Below, one piece after another: positions 23,294-31,888 of a stretch of DNA of 56,208 bases. Origin of the DNA: CALOAD01 sp942491415 (GTDB lineage Bacteria; Cyanobacteriota; Vampirovibrionia; Gastranaerophilales; CALOAD01); the NCBI GenBank assembly GCA_942491415.1, contig CALOAD010000021.1, forward strand, positions 1 through 56,208. Direction: 5' to 3'. The first letter of the stretch is position 1; every line of letters begins with the position of its first letter. The notes under the pieces were generated by a model. The model had not been told where the DNA came from, did not search any database, and saw only the letters and a list, made by a program, of their open reading frames with translations. The translations under genes and the position numbers were made by a program.

Positions 23294-24500
23294 TTAATCT
23301 TTTTTCAACTTTATAAGCCCTATTTCATACTCGTCTTTCACTTTTTCAGCATAGTCTAGGACTTTTTCATCAAAAAAGTCTCTCTTAATTTGCTCTATAG
23401 GTATAAAATTATATTCATTTAAGGGTTTTATATGCTTATCAAAAGTTTTTTTATCCATTAAACAATTCAAAAAATCTACTTTCTTTAAAAAATTTCTCTC
23501 AAAGTCTATATTAATCAAAATAGATCTAAAAAAATTGGTATCATCTATATACTGTCCGGAAAAAGAACTATTTTTAATTATAGAAAAACTAATGCAAAAA
23601 GACTCAAATTTAAGAGCACTAAAATAAGAGTCTATAATTTCTACTTGATAAAGGATTGTTTTTTTAAAATCTAAAAGAAAATTCACTTTCTATAAATTGT
23701 GCCCCTGAAAAATTACAATTTATATTGTTTCGCGCGTCTGGAAAAATTGTTTTTTCAAATTTTGAATAACTAAAATCAATGCATTCAAAGTCAACATCAA
23801 AAATATTTGACATATCCACTCCTGAAAAATCTAATCTTCTAAGATTTATCTCATCTGTTTTTGGTGCTCTCGTGATGATTTCAAAAGCCACTTTCATTTC
23901 ACCGCTGAGTTCTAGTCCTTCACCTTTTTGGACTTTATGATTACCTTCTGCAAAACAAGTTCTTATATAACTGGCAATTATCTCGGTATATTCTTTAGTC
24001 TCCCCTTTTTCCTCTCCTATTTTTTCCAAAGAATAAAGTCCGCCAAGCCTAACAGCTTCTTTTTCATGTCCTAAAAGCTCAATAGACCTTGTAAAACGTT
24101 CGTTCAATTCTTTATTTTTAACTGCTTGAAGGTTATCGTCGGCGATTTTAATTCTTTTATGCGCAAACCAGGCACCGACCGCACCACCTATAATCCAAAA
24201 TATATTCTTACAAATCTCAGAATTATTCTTTATATTTTCAGCACTCATTTCAGCACCTGTAAAATAAGCTCCAATTGATAAACAAAGATGCTGAATTGAT
24301 ATTATAAAATCTTTCAGTAAATTCAGGAAAAACAAAAAAGCTCTAAATTCAAAACGAAAATCGACGATTAAAATAAGTAAAATAACCGTAGTAAAAATAA
24401 TAACTTTTCTGTATTTAGCTATAAAATTCTGAACGTTTTTAATTGCAGGCTTGATTTTTTCAAAAAGCTTACCATTTTCACCGGTATTTATGCTGTCCAT
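23294..24500 (-). pseudogene. Membrane-anchored pentapeptide-repeat protein, frameshifted
   Basis: From ATG 24500 (GAGG six bases upstream) the protein has transmembrane segments near residues 33-52 (VIIFTTVILLILIVDFRFEF) and 100-112 (IFWIIGGAVGAWF), then the segment RFTRSIELLGHEKEAVRLGG and LYSLEKIGEE, a known companion of pentapeptide repeats. Repeats follow (INLRRLDFSGVDMSNIFDVD). A one-base break near 23,675 stops the frame at SEFSFRF; the next frame continues LLDFKKTILYQVEIIDSYFS and ILINIDFERNFLKKVDFLNC to the stop at 23294. About 400 residues when joined. Such proteins are thought to be structural or protective; role unknown. Confidence 0.7.
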
Positions 24501-24581
24501 TCCCAACCTCAAATAAATATAAAATACATTTTAAGATATTTTTAGCATAAACCTAACAAAATTAAACCAAAAGATTACAAT

Positions 24582-25295
24582 TCAAAAAACAATCCTCCAG
24601 AATCGGAAATAAAACAACTTATTTTTTATTAAACTCAAATTACAAGCACCATTTTTTCTAAGCTCTTTAGCAAAATAAGAATTTTCTAAAATTTTCGGTA
24701 AATTTTCTAAATATTTTAAAGCTTCTTGTTTATTAAAATCCAATGGTGATGATTTTTCTATTTTCTCAGGCGCCCACTTAGGGTAATTAATGCCCGTTTG
24801 TTGATTATTATGGTAATACTTGCGTTTTTTATATTCTTTTAAATACGCCGGTTCTGATGACCTCTGAGAGAATGTAGGATTTTTTTGCACGTTAGTGCTT
24901 TGTTTATTTCTTTTTTCTTTTATTTGTTTGTAGTCGGATTTTGACCTATTCAAAGTTTCTTTTTCGACCTTCAGGGGGTCGGATTTAATCAGCCCAAAAA
25001 ATTTTGAGGTAAAAGCGTAGTTATTTACTTTTTTAGTTTCATACATAATAAAGCCCATTTTTTTAAGCTCTGAAACGGCTTTTTTCACGCTTGTAAGACC
25101 TATTCCAAGTTGTTTTGCTATAAAAGATTGTGATGGAAATATTTTAGGGTAGCAATCCACCAGCGTAAGCAGTACAAGTTTTGATGTCGGCGATAGCTTA
25201 AATTTATTTAGGCTTTTAAGCGTAATTTTACTTAATTCAAATTGGGTTAGCTCGTTATTGGCAAACTCTTTGTGCTGATATGTTTTCACACTCAT
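24582..25295 (-). CDS. Winged-helix HTH protein, replication-initiator or regulator type
   Basis: 237 residues. The N-terminal 110 residues form a winged helix: KLSPTSKLVLLTLVDCYPKI, FPSQSFIAKQLGIGLTSVKK and AVSELKKMGFIMYETKKVNN, a layout common to plasmid/phage replication initiators and DnaD-like or GntR-like regulators. The rest is Lys/Asn/Ser-rich and disordered, with a short helical end at about 185-225 (NKQEALKYLENLPKILENSY). It lies across a 504-bp gap from two HTH/coiled-coil genes. It could be part of a small replicon or prophage module, but no replication catalytic motif is visible. Starts at 25295 after a GAAGGAGAAAAAAAGAGG leader. Confidence 0.55.
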   Translation of the reverse strand: MSVKTYQHKEFANNELTQFELSKITLKSLNKFKLSPTSKLVLLTLVDCYPKIFPSQSFIAKQLGIGLTSVKKAVSELKKMGFIMYETKKVNNYAFTSKFFGLIKSDPLKVEKETLNRSKSDYKQIKEKRNKQSTNVQKNPTFSQRSSEPAYLKEYKKRKYYHNNQQTGINYPKWAPEKIEKSSPLDFNKQEALKYLENLPKILENSYFAKELRKNGACNLSLIKNKLFYFRFWRIVF

Positions 25296-25428
25296 CCTCT
25301 TTTTTTCTCCTTCCAGTTAACGCCAAAATCTAAAGGGTATCAAAATGGATTTTAAGAAATATTAACCCTGTTATTACATGCTGCGCATGCGTTTTAGACT
25401 TTTGGGCGCATTTAATGCATACAAACTA

Positions 25429-25456
25429 TTGCACCTAATGCGAAAAGAGCTATAAT
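25429..25456 (+). promoter_or_regulatory. Promoter facing the short hairpin transcript
   Basis: TTGCAC at 25429-25434, a 16-base spacer, TATAAT at 25451-25456. The next rightward element is a terminator 20 bases on, with no ORF between. Confidence 0.45.
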
Positions 25457-25462
25457 TATGTT

Positions 25463-25507
25463 ATGGATTTAAATATGGCGCTCTTTTTCGAAAGTGCGTT
25501 TTTTTTT
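25463..25507 (+). ncRNA. Candidate very short RNA ending in a terminator
   Basis: From the predicted start near 25463 to the end of a T9 run. The 3' hairpin CGCTCTTT-TTCG-AAAGTGCG (25479-25498, one T-T mismatch) with a stable TTCG loop is followed directly by nine T. No plus-strand gene lies upstream for 2.3 kb that this could terminate. About 45 nt, so it may be a minimal regulatory RNA, an attenuated leader, or a decoy. Unproven. Confidence 0.3.
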
Positions 25508-25727
25508 GTTTAATAATTAGTTAACTACTAAACTACGCTATTTAACTTTTTTCACTAATTGATTTTAAAAAAATCTAAAAAATTTCAATAATTTTTATTT
25601 TTTCCAACTTCCTTTAAAACCTTTCAGCGTCCCAAGTTATGTGATTTTATAATTTACTCTCATATTTGAATATTAACGAGAATGTAAACTATGTGCATGA
25701 TACTAACAGTCATGATATTATCTTGTC

Positions 25728-25774
25728 AAGTTGTAGAAAGTTACTAGTAATTTTAGGAAGTTACGGTATTTTAG
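25728..25774. repeat. Phased AAGTT repeats upstream of the HTH/coiled-coil gene
   Basis: AAGTTGTAG at 25728, AAGTTACTAGTAATTTTAG at 25738 and AAGTTACGGTATTTTAG at 25758: starts 10 and 20 bp apart, so all fall on one face of the helix. They end about 25 bp before the ATG at 25800 and overlap the expected promoter, so they are a likely binding site for the encoded HTH protein. Confidence 0.5.
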
Positions 25775-25799
25775 TTATTATAATTTATAGGAAAAAGAT

Positions 25800-26345
25800 A
25801 TGGAATTAATTAAATTAGCAGTATCAGATGCGGTAGAAACTCTTTTAATGAGTCAATCTACTATATATAATTGGATCGAAAAAGATAAATTAAAATTAGA
25901 TCCTGAAAGTTCCGAGAAAATTATTATAATATCTCAGGAAGAAATAGATAAAATAAGAGAAAGGAACTTAAGTTCAAAAAGAAATAAAATTTCTAAGAAA
26001 TTACATGAAAGTTCCGATAATGATTATAATAATATCCAAGAAAATCCTATAATTGATGTAGAAATTTCTAATAATTCACAAGAAAGTTATGAGCCATTCC
26101 AGGAAAATACAAATACAAATCAGATGGAACTTGTAAAATTTATATCGGAGTTGTCAGCAAAAGCTGGTAAGTACGAGCTTTTAGAAGACAATTCAAGGCA
26201 AAGTAAAGAAGATGTAAAATACTGGCAAGAAAAATATTTTGAGCTTCAAAATGATTACAATAAGTTACAAAACAAATTTGATAATTTACAAGAAGCTTTA
26301 GAAAATGAAAAGAAAAGACCTTTTTGGAAAAGAAACGTTTTATAG
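25800..26345 (+). CDS. HTH protein with C-terminal coiled coil and aromatic tail (1)
   Basis: 181 residues. Residues 1-60 carry a MerR/excisionase-like helix-turn-helix (VSDAVETLLMSQSTIYNWIE, KDKLKLDP, ISQEEIDKIRER). Residues 65-115 are an acidic Asn/Glu/Ser linker. Residues 118-172 form a coiled coil (VKYWQEKYFELQNDYNKLQN, KFDNLQEALENEKK). The protein ends KRPFWKRNVL, a basic-aromatic tail. The same plan appears in the protein at 26877-27446. This architecture recalls RocS of Streptococcus and Par of plasmid pSK1, single-protein DNA segregation or tethering factors; homology is not shown. A GGAAAAAGAT ribosome site precedes the ATG. Confidence 0.65.
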   Translation: MELIKLAVSDAVETLLMSQSTIYNWIEKDKLKLDPESSEKIIIISQEEIDKIRERNLSSKRNKISKKLHESSDNDYNNIQENPIIDVEISNNSQESYEPFQENTNTNQMELVKFISELSAKAGKYELLEDNSRQSKEDVKYWQEKYFELQNDYNKLQNKFDNLQEALENEKKRPFWKRNVL

Positions 26346-26410
26346 CTTTATCACTGAGTTTTAGAGGTCTTTTAAAAAGCGTTTTTATGGTTGTTGGAAA
26401 ATTTTGGAAT

Positions 26411-26438
26411 TTAAGCCCCTTTTGCAAAAGGGGCTTAA
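26411..26438. terminator. 28-bp perfect palindrome
   Basis: TTAAGCCCCTTTT, GC, AAAAGGGGCTTAA: a perfect 13-bp stem. Convergent between the HTH gene on the left and a minus-strand remnant on the right. T-runs flanking it are weak, but the A4/T4 inside the stem allow it to act in both directions. Confidence 0.6.
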
Positions 26439-26445
26439 GCTAATA

Positions 26446-26562
26446 TTAATAAGCTTTTTTACGACCAACAACTCTGAAAGCCTTATAGTAAAAGATTTTA
26501 TCTGTATAATTATTTGCTTTTAGTTGTGGTTTTATAAAAGATTTTAGAACATTTAATGGTAC
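26446..26562 (-). pseudogene. C-terminal remnant of a minus-strand gene
   Basis: Open frame without a start ending IKPQLKANNYTDKIFYYKAF then RVVGRKKAY and a TAA, directly followed by the 28-bp palindrome as would-be terminator. The parent gene is not recognised. The remaining sequence up to 26876 holds no supported ORF; it contains scattered hairpins only. Confidence 0.25.
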
Positions 26563-26876
26563 TTACGCAAGCTGATGAAGATGTAATATTAAAAAGTTTT
26601 TGACATTTAAACTTTAATTACAGCCTTTTTGAACGATATAATCTTCAAAAATTAACCGCAAAGCTGAGAAGTAGTTTGTTTTTATTTAAAACAAGAAAAA
26701 TAGAAAAATATAGCCCCTGAGAATAATTTCAGATGTGCAAAAACAATGTTTGTTAGTGATAAAAAATTTAAGTTTAAAAAATGATTGTTAAAAGCATTTA
26801 ATATTTGTGCCTGTTTTGTAATTGAGTGATATAGTACTTTTTATAGTTTAAAAAAGTGTTTTTGAAGGGTTTAAAA

Positions 26877-27446
26877 ATGACTTTAAATTACTCGGTTAAA
26901 GAATTAGCGGAAATTTTAAATTGTAGCATTCCTGTGGCAAGAAAAAAAGCGGAAGTGAATAACTTAAAAAGTACTTCAAAAAAAGTTCACGGCAGAAACG
27001 TAAATGCTTACTATATAAGTGCAGATAAACTTTCTCAGCTTATAAAAGAGGTAGAAGAAAATAAAAAAATCTATTCAAGAGACGTCGAAGAAGATCAAGA
27101 TTTAAAACAAGAAATGATTAATAGTGAAAGTGATATAGAAGTTAGCTGGGTAGAATCTCCGGCAGAAAACAGCACTTCAAATGCGGTTGTTGCAATTATG
27201 AGGGAATTTTCACAGCAGTTAAAAAGTGCTTATGAAATGCATCAAGATAAAATAGAAAGTGCTAATAGAAAGATACTTTTACTTGAGGATTCAGAGTCTA
27301 GAACTCAGCACGAATATGCAGAATTACAGTCTAAAATAAACGATATGGAAAATACTATTGAAGTACTTCAAAAGGAAAATAAAGAGCTTCAGTGGCAAAA
27401 TAAAATTCTGAAAAATAAAAAATGGTGGCAAATTAAAGTATTTTAG
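26877..27446 (+). CDS. HTH protein with C-terminal coiled coil and aromatic tail (2)
   Basis: 189 residues from ATG 26877, chosen because GAAGGG lies 7 bases before it; an upstream GTG at 26856 is possible. Residues 1-60 form a helix-turn-helix (YSVKELAEILNCSIPVARKK, KVHGRNVNAYYISADKL). An acidic linker follows, then a coiled coil at about 130-180 (RTQHEYAELQSKINDMENTI, EVLQKENKELQWQNKILK), and the end KNKKWWQIKVF. Domain order, charge pattern and WW/FW tail match the gene at 25800 although the sequences differ. The stop is 9 bp before the nitroreductase start, so they share a transcript. Confidence 0.65.
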   Translation: MTLNYSVKELAEILNCSIPVARKKAEVNNLKSTSKKVHGRNVNAYYISADKLSQLIKEVEENKKIYSRDVEEDQDLKQEMINSESDIEVSWVESPAENSTSNAVVAIMREFSQQLKSAYEMHQDKIESANRKILLLEDSESRTQHEYAELQSKINDMENTIEVLQKENKELQWQNKILKNKKWWQIKVF

Positions 27447-27455
27447 GGGGAATTG

Positions 27456-28349
27456 TTGTTTAATAAAGATAAACCTGTAGAGCTTAAAATAAATGAAAAG
27501 TGTACTCAGTGCGGACTTTGCACTGAAATTTGCCCGTCCGAATATCTTATAAAAACAAAAGAGGGTATAAAAGCTAATCTTGACAGTACTTTTGGTTGTA
27601 TTCAGTGCGCTCATTGCATGATGGTATGTCCTAATAATGCCGTTGAAATTAAGGGTGAGGCGATAAAAAAAGAGGATATTCAAGACTTTAGTTATTTTAG
27701 CTTAAGTTATGATGATTTAATATCGTTTTTAGCCCAAAGACGCAGTGTCAGAGATTTTAAAGAAGAGAAAATTTCAAAAGATACCATTGAGAAAATTCTT
27801 CAGGCTGCATCTTTAGGTTCTGTGAGTGTACCACCTACTGAAATCAAGGTGCTTGTAATTAGCGGATTTAGCGATGTTCAAAATTTTGCGGGTGAGTTGG
27901 TTAAAGATTTTGAAAAGAGTTTAAAATTTATAAATCCTTTTGTATTAGGCATTTTAAAGCCTTTTATAGGTAAGAAAAATTATGTGATATTTAAAGAGTT
28001 TGTCTATTCTTTGTTTAAATTAACGCTGGAAAAACGAAAAGAGGATAAGGATGTGCTTTTTTATGGAGCTCCTTGTGTGATTTTATTTTACGGTCCCAGT
28101 TGGGGTGATAAAGAAGATGGAATTATAGCCTCGACTCTAGCCCAGGCAGCGGCAGTTTCTTTAGGCTTAGGAAGTTGTATGATAGGATCTGTTCCGCCTA
28201 TTTTAAATAGTGATAAGAAATTAAAAGAAAAATATGGAATAGAAAAAGAAGAAAAGGTTTTAAACGCTCTTATATTAGGATATCCTAAGTATAAATTTTT
28301 GCGGGGTGTTCGCAGGGATTTTAGAGAAAAAAGGTATTTTGAAAAATAA
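27456..28349 (+). CDS. Ferredoxin-nitroreductase fusion protein
   Basis: About 297 residues. Two [4Fe-4S] ferredoxin motifs lie at the N-terminus: CTQCGLCTEICPSEYLI and CIQCAHCMMVCPNNAVEI. A nitroreductase (FMN) domain follows from about residue 90 (LAQRRSVRDFKEEKISKDTI, EKILQAASLGSV) to the end. Family members reduce nitroaromatic or flavin-linked substrates using electrons relayed through the iron-sulfur clusters in anaerobes. The start is TTG: TTG at 27456 has an AGGGGG site with 5-base spacing and is preferred over TTG at 27453 (2-base spacing). Downstream of the HTH/coiled-coil gene, perhaps in one operon. Confidence 0.88.
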   Translation: MFNKDKPVELKINEKCTQCGLCTEICPSEYLIKTKEGIKANLDSTFGCIQCAHCMMVCPNNAVEIKGEAIKKEDIQDFSYFSLSYDDLISFLAQRRSVRDFKEEKISKDTIEKILQAASLGSVSVPPTEIKVLVISGFSDVQNFAGELVKDFEKSLKFINPFVLGILKPFIGKKNYVIFKEFVYSLFKLTLEKRKEDKDVLFYGAPCVILFYGPSWGDKEDGIIASTLAQAAAVSLGLGSCMIGSVPPILNSDKKLKEKYGIEKEEKVLNALILGYPKYKFLRGVRRDFREKRYFEK

Positions 28350-28351
28350 AA

Positions 28352-28380
28352 TTTAAAATGATTTTAGCTTGTTGTATAAT
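28352..28380 (+). promoter_or_regulatory. Promoter of the ABC transporter gene
   Basis: TTTAAA at 28352-28357, 17-base spacer, TATAAT at 28375-28380 with an upstream TTG extended -10. The ABC gene starts 80 bp downstream at 28461. Confidence 0.45.
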
Positions 28381-28460
28381 TGGGTTAAAAGTTTTTTAGG
28401 TTCGTTAAATAAACTTTTTGTTACTGAAAAAATAAAATAACAGTTTTAAAGGAATTGAGA

Positions 28461-30251
28461 ATGGATTTAAACAAGATACAAGCTGATCGTGCGAATGATT
28501 ATAAGTATTTATATTCAAGGATTTTACCCTATGCCAAACCCTATATGTTTAGAGGGATACTAGGTATATTAATAGCTATTCCGGTTGGAGCCTTGGATGG
28601 TATTATGCCGTTGGCATTGAAAGTTTTTTTTGATCATATAATACCTTCTAAAAATATGGATTTAGCTTATTTGCTCGGTATTGGTATAGTTGTTTTTGCA
28701 ATTATACAGGGGTTATTGAAGTATTTAAGTACCTACTTGAACGATTGGTCGGGTAGAAAAATAACCAATCATGTTCAAAAAGATTTGTTTGCACGTCTTA
28801 TGAAGATGGAATCAAAATTTTATGATAAAAACCAATCCGGTCTTGTAATTTCAAGGTATAACAATGATGCAGGGGCAGCATCTGCCGGGCTTTTGAATAA
28901 TTTTAAAGTTATTTTAACAATGGCTTGTTCTGCTTTGGCTTATGCTTGTGTGCTTTTATATAACTCTTGGCAATTAGCCCTAATAGCTATATTTGTACTT
29001 GGATTGGCAATTGTGCCCGTCAGGTTTATCAAGAAAAAAGTGAAAGAAGTTTCATATAAGGGAATGCAGCTTGCCGGCAAGTTTCTTGTGACTATGAACG
29101 AATCTCTTTTAGGCAATAAAATAGTTACATCATATAATTTGCAAGGCAATCAACATAAAGAATACAGCAGCCGTGTTGATGAGGGATTTGATCTTAGAAT
29201 GAAGCTCACTAAAGCAGTAAATTGGCTGTCACCTGCCTCTTATTCTATTGCATCGGTAGGTTTTGCCATTGTTGTGGTTTTTGCTTCACACCTTTTATTT
29301 ACAGATCAACTTAGCTTTGGTCGTATGGCCGCTTTTTCAACAGCCTTATTGCTTTTATATAGACCCATAAAAACTATAGGTAATACTTTGGCTGGTATGC
29401 AAGGTTCTTTTGAGGCGATGAACCGTCTTATAAACCTTTTGGATATTGAACCTTCAATAATGGACAAAGAAAATGCATTAGAGCTTAAAGGGGTTGAAAA
29501 ATCTATCAGATTTGAAAATGTAAGCTTTGAATATGAAAAAGGAACTTCTATTTTAAAAGATTTAAATATTGAAGTTCAAAAAGGTGAAGCCTTGGCACTT
29601 GTCGGAAATTCAGGAGGTGGAAAATCCACGTTTGTAAACCTTATACCTCGTTTTTATGAAGTTTCAAAAGGTGCTATAAAAATTGATGATACGGATATTA
29701 AAGATATAAAATTAACCTCGCTAAGAGATAATATAGCTGTGGTTTTTCAGGATAATTTTCTGTTTTCGGGCTCTATAAAAGATAATATTTTACTTGGAAA
29801 ACAAGATGCCTCTGAAAAAGAATTAAGACAGGCGCTTAAGGACTCTTTCCTTGAGGAGTTTATAGATTCTCTTGAAGAAGGTGTTGATACTCAAGTGGGA
29901 GAGCGTGGAACACGTCTTTCAGGCGGGCAGAAACAAAGAGTTGGAATTGCAAGAGCTTTGATTAAAAATGCTCCTGTTGTAATTCTTGATGAGGCTACAA
30001 GTGCGCTTGATAATAAATCTGAAGCAATTGTGCAAAAGGCTTTAGATAAACTTATGGAAAACAGAACAGTGTTTGTAATTGCGCATAGGCTTTCGACGAT
30101 TAAAAACGCCGATAGAATCGCTGTTATAAACGAAGGGCAAATAGTTGAAGTAGGCTCTCACGAGGCACTTATAGCAAAAGATGGGGCGTATAAAGTTCTT
30201 TATGATGCTCAATTTAAAGCAAAAGAATCGCAAGAAGAGGCAACGGTTTAG
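28461..30251 (+). CDS. msbA: ABC exporter, MsbA-like
   Basis: 596 residues from ATG 28461 with AAAGGA upstream. An N-terminal exporter-type transmembrane domain of six helices spans about residues 20-310 (FRGILGILIAIPVGALDGIM, LALIAIFVLGLAIVPVRF). The ATP-binding domain follows: Walker A VGNSGGGKST near residue 380, Q-loop QDNFLFSG, signature TRLSGGQKQRVG near 484, Walker B VVILDEATSALD near 505 and switch His AHRLST near 540. One half-transporter working as a dimer. The fold and the glycosyltransferase cluster starting at the next base suggest export or flipping of lipid A core or a lipid-linked glycan. The next gene starts inside its stop codon region (GTG at 30251). Confidence 0.85.
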   Translation: MDLNKIQADRANDYKYLYSRILPYAKPYMFRGILGILIAIPVGALDGIMPLALKVFFDHIIPSKNMDLAYLLGIGIVVFAIIQGLLKYLSTYLNDWSGRKITNHVQKDLFARLMKMESKFYDKNQSGLVISRYNNDAGAASAGLLNNFKVILTMACSALAYACVLLYNSWQLALIAIFVLGLAIVPVRFIKKKVKEVSYKGMQLAGKFLVTMNESLLGNKIVTSYNLQGNQHKEYSSRVDEGFDLRMKLTKAVNWLSPASYSIASVGFAIVVVFASHLLFTDQLSFGRMAAFSTALLLLYRPIKTIGNTLAGMQGSFEAMNRLINLLDIEPSIMDKENALELKGVEKSIRFENVSFEYEKGTSILKDLNIEVQKGEALALVGNSGGGKSTFVNLIPRFYEVSKGAIKIDDTDIKDIKLTSLRDNIAVVFQDNFLFSGSIKDNILLGKQDASEKELRQALKDSFLEEFIDSLEEGVDTQVGERGTRLSGGQKQRVGIARALIKNAPVVILDEATSALDNKSEAIVQKALDKLMENRTVFVIAHRLSTIKNADRIAVINEGQIVEVGSHEALIAKDGAYKVLYDAQFKAKESQEEATV

Positions 30252-31888
30252 TGGCAAAGGTTAAAGAAGTTCCTCAAATTGTCTTTGACCTTGCAAAACT
30301 TGCTGTCAAAGGCAATAAAAAAGAACTTAACTACAGGTTGAAAAAATCGGCTTTTTATTTTTTGGAAAGGCTTTTAACTAGAAATTGTATCTTTAGATAT
30401 TATTTATGGCAAACAAGTGCTTATTTTGCTGAGCATCATCCGGAGAAAGAAAGTTCTATTTTGGTTGTTTATTTTTGGGAAGGTGATTTTAACGAAAAAT
30501 CCTACTTGAAATTACAAGAAAACTTAGAACAACAAGAGTATAAAAATTATAAATTAGTGAAGGCTTATAGTCTTTCAAATATTGATTTGCAGGATTTTGA
30601 ATACGTTTCATTTGTTGAACAAGGCGATGTTTTAGCTGTTAGTGCATTAAAAAGTATTGCAAATACAATAGAAATAAAAAATCCTGAAGTTATTTATTCT
30701 GATGAAGATGTTATAAATTTTTTAGGTATAAGAGAAAAACCGTTTTTTAAGCCTCAATATTCTCCAATGCTACATTTGAGTCAAAACTATTTAAGCGCTT
30801 TTTTAGTACTTAAAAATACTACTGAAGTGCTTCAATTCTTGCAGGCAAAACTTTTAAATCAAAGAGCTTTATATGGGTTTTTGCTTGATTATATGGATAA
30901 AGATAAAAAAGCTGAGAGAATTGCAGAAGTTTTATATCATAGAAATTATAAAAACAAGAAAAGAATTGAAAAGACAAGCACAAAAGATATAGTCCAGCGT
31001 TTTATTGAGAAAAAAGATTATAATGCAAAGATTTTGTATTATAAGCAAGCAAAATCTATAAATCAGGTTAAATTTTTGCACAAAGAAATGCCAAAAGTAA
31101 GTATTATAATACCTTTTAGGGATAAATTAAAACTGCTTCAAAAGTGCTTAAAAAGTATTGCAAAAAAGACTACTTATAGTAATTATGAAATAATTTTGGT
31201 GGATAATAGAAGTACTTCAAAAGAAATGCTTAAGTTTCTTGAAAACACTGAACACAAGCTGATTAAAGCGGATTTTGATTTTAATTATTCCAGGCTTAAT
31301 AATATAGCGGTAGAGCAAGCCACAGGGGAGTATCTTGTATTCTTAAATAATGATACAGCCGTTATTTCAACTGATTGGATAGAAAATATGTTAGCTTTAG
31401 CGCAATTAGATCAAGTTGGCGCAGTTGGAGCAAAACTTTTTTACTGGAATGGGATGATTCAACACGCCGGTTCAATAGGGGCTAGAGCCCATGCAGGAAG
31501 ATTTTCTTTTGGTTTTGATAGTGGAAATAACCATTATTATAATATAATTCGTGAATATTCAGGTGTTACAGCTGCTTGTTTAATGGTTTCACGCCAAAAA
31601 TTTGATGAAATCGGCGGTTTTAATGAAGATTTGGTTGTTGAGTGCAATGACCATGAGCTTTGTTTTAAGTTGCTTGATAAAGGCTATACTAATCTATATT
31701 GTCCTCATTCAAAGCTTTTTCATTACGAATCGATGTCAAGAAAAAGTAATTCAAAGTCAGAATATTACAGTCAGCGCAAGCTTTTTGAAGAAAAATACTT
31801 TAATATTATGTGCGCTGACCCTTATTATAATCCTAATTTATCCTGGAAACGAGATGATTTCGCTATCTCTTTGTGGATTATGATATAA
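30251..31888 (+). CDS. GT2 family glycosyltransferase with N-terminal extension
   Basis: 545 residues from a GTG overlapping the ABC transporter stop. A GT2 domain at about residues 280-500 starts VSIIIPFRDKLKLLQKCLKS, has the acceptor-side DNRSTSKE, and the DXD-like NNDTAV near 365, followed by EVGGFNE-like EIGGFNEDLVVECNDHELCF. The N-terminal 270 residues match the upstream segment seen in large rhamnan/O-antigen type glycosyltransferases (VIYSDEDVINFLGIREKPFF). Acts in the cytoplasm adding a sugar to a lipid-linked glycan. The last 51 bases overlap convergently the GT4 gene that ends at 31838. Confidence 0.88.
   Translation: MAKVKEVPQIVFDLAKLAVKGNKKELNYRLKKSAFYFLERLLTRNCIFRYYLWQTSAYFAEHHPEKESSILVVYFWEGDFNEKSYLKLQENLEQQEYKNYKLVKAYSLSNIDLQDFEYVSFVEQGDVLAVSALKSIANTIEIKNPEVIYSDEDVINFLGIREKPFFKPQYSPMLHLSQNYLSAFLVLKNTTEVLQFLQAKLLNQRALYGFLLDYMDKDKKAERIAEVLYHRNYKNKKRIEKTSTKDIVQRFIEKKDYNAKILYYKQAKSINQVKFLHKEMPKVSIIIPFRDKLKLLQKCLKSIAKKTTYSNYEIILVDNRSTSKEMLKFLENTEHKLIKADFDFNYSRLNNIAVEQATGEYLVFLNNDTAVISTDWIENMLALAQLDQVGAVGAKLFYWNGMIQHAGSIGARAHAGRFSFGFDSGNNHYYNIIREYSGVTAACLMVSRQKFDEIGGFNEDLVVECNDHELCFKLLDKGYTNLYCPHSKLFHYESMSRKSNSKSEYYSQRKLFEEKYFNIMCADPYYNPNLSWKRDDFAISLWIMI

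Larger units (their letters stand above)
25296..25799. other. 504-bp regulatory-looking intergenic region
   Basis: No supported ORF. It contains an imperfect inverted pair (CGCATTTAATGCA at 25408 and TGCACCTAATGCG at 25430), a promoter-terminator pair facing right (25429-25507), a CATGATA direct repeat at 25697 and 25711, and phased AAGTT repeats at 25728-25774 before the next gene. Features of this kind are seen in plasmid-like control regions. Confidence 0.4.
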
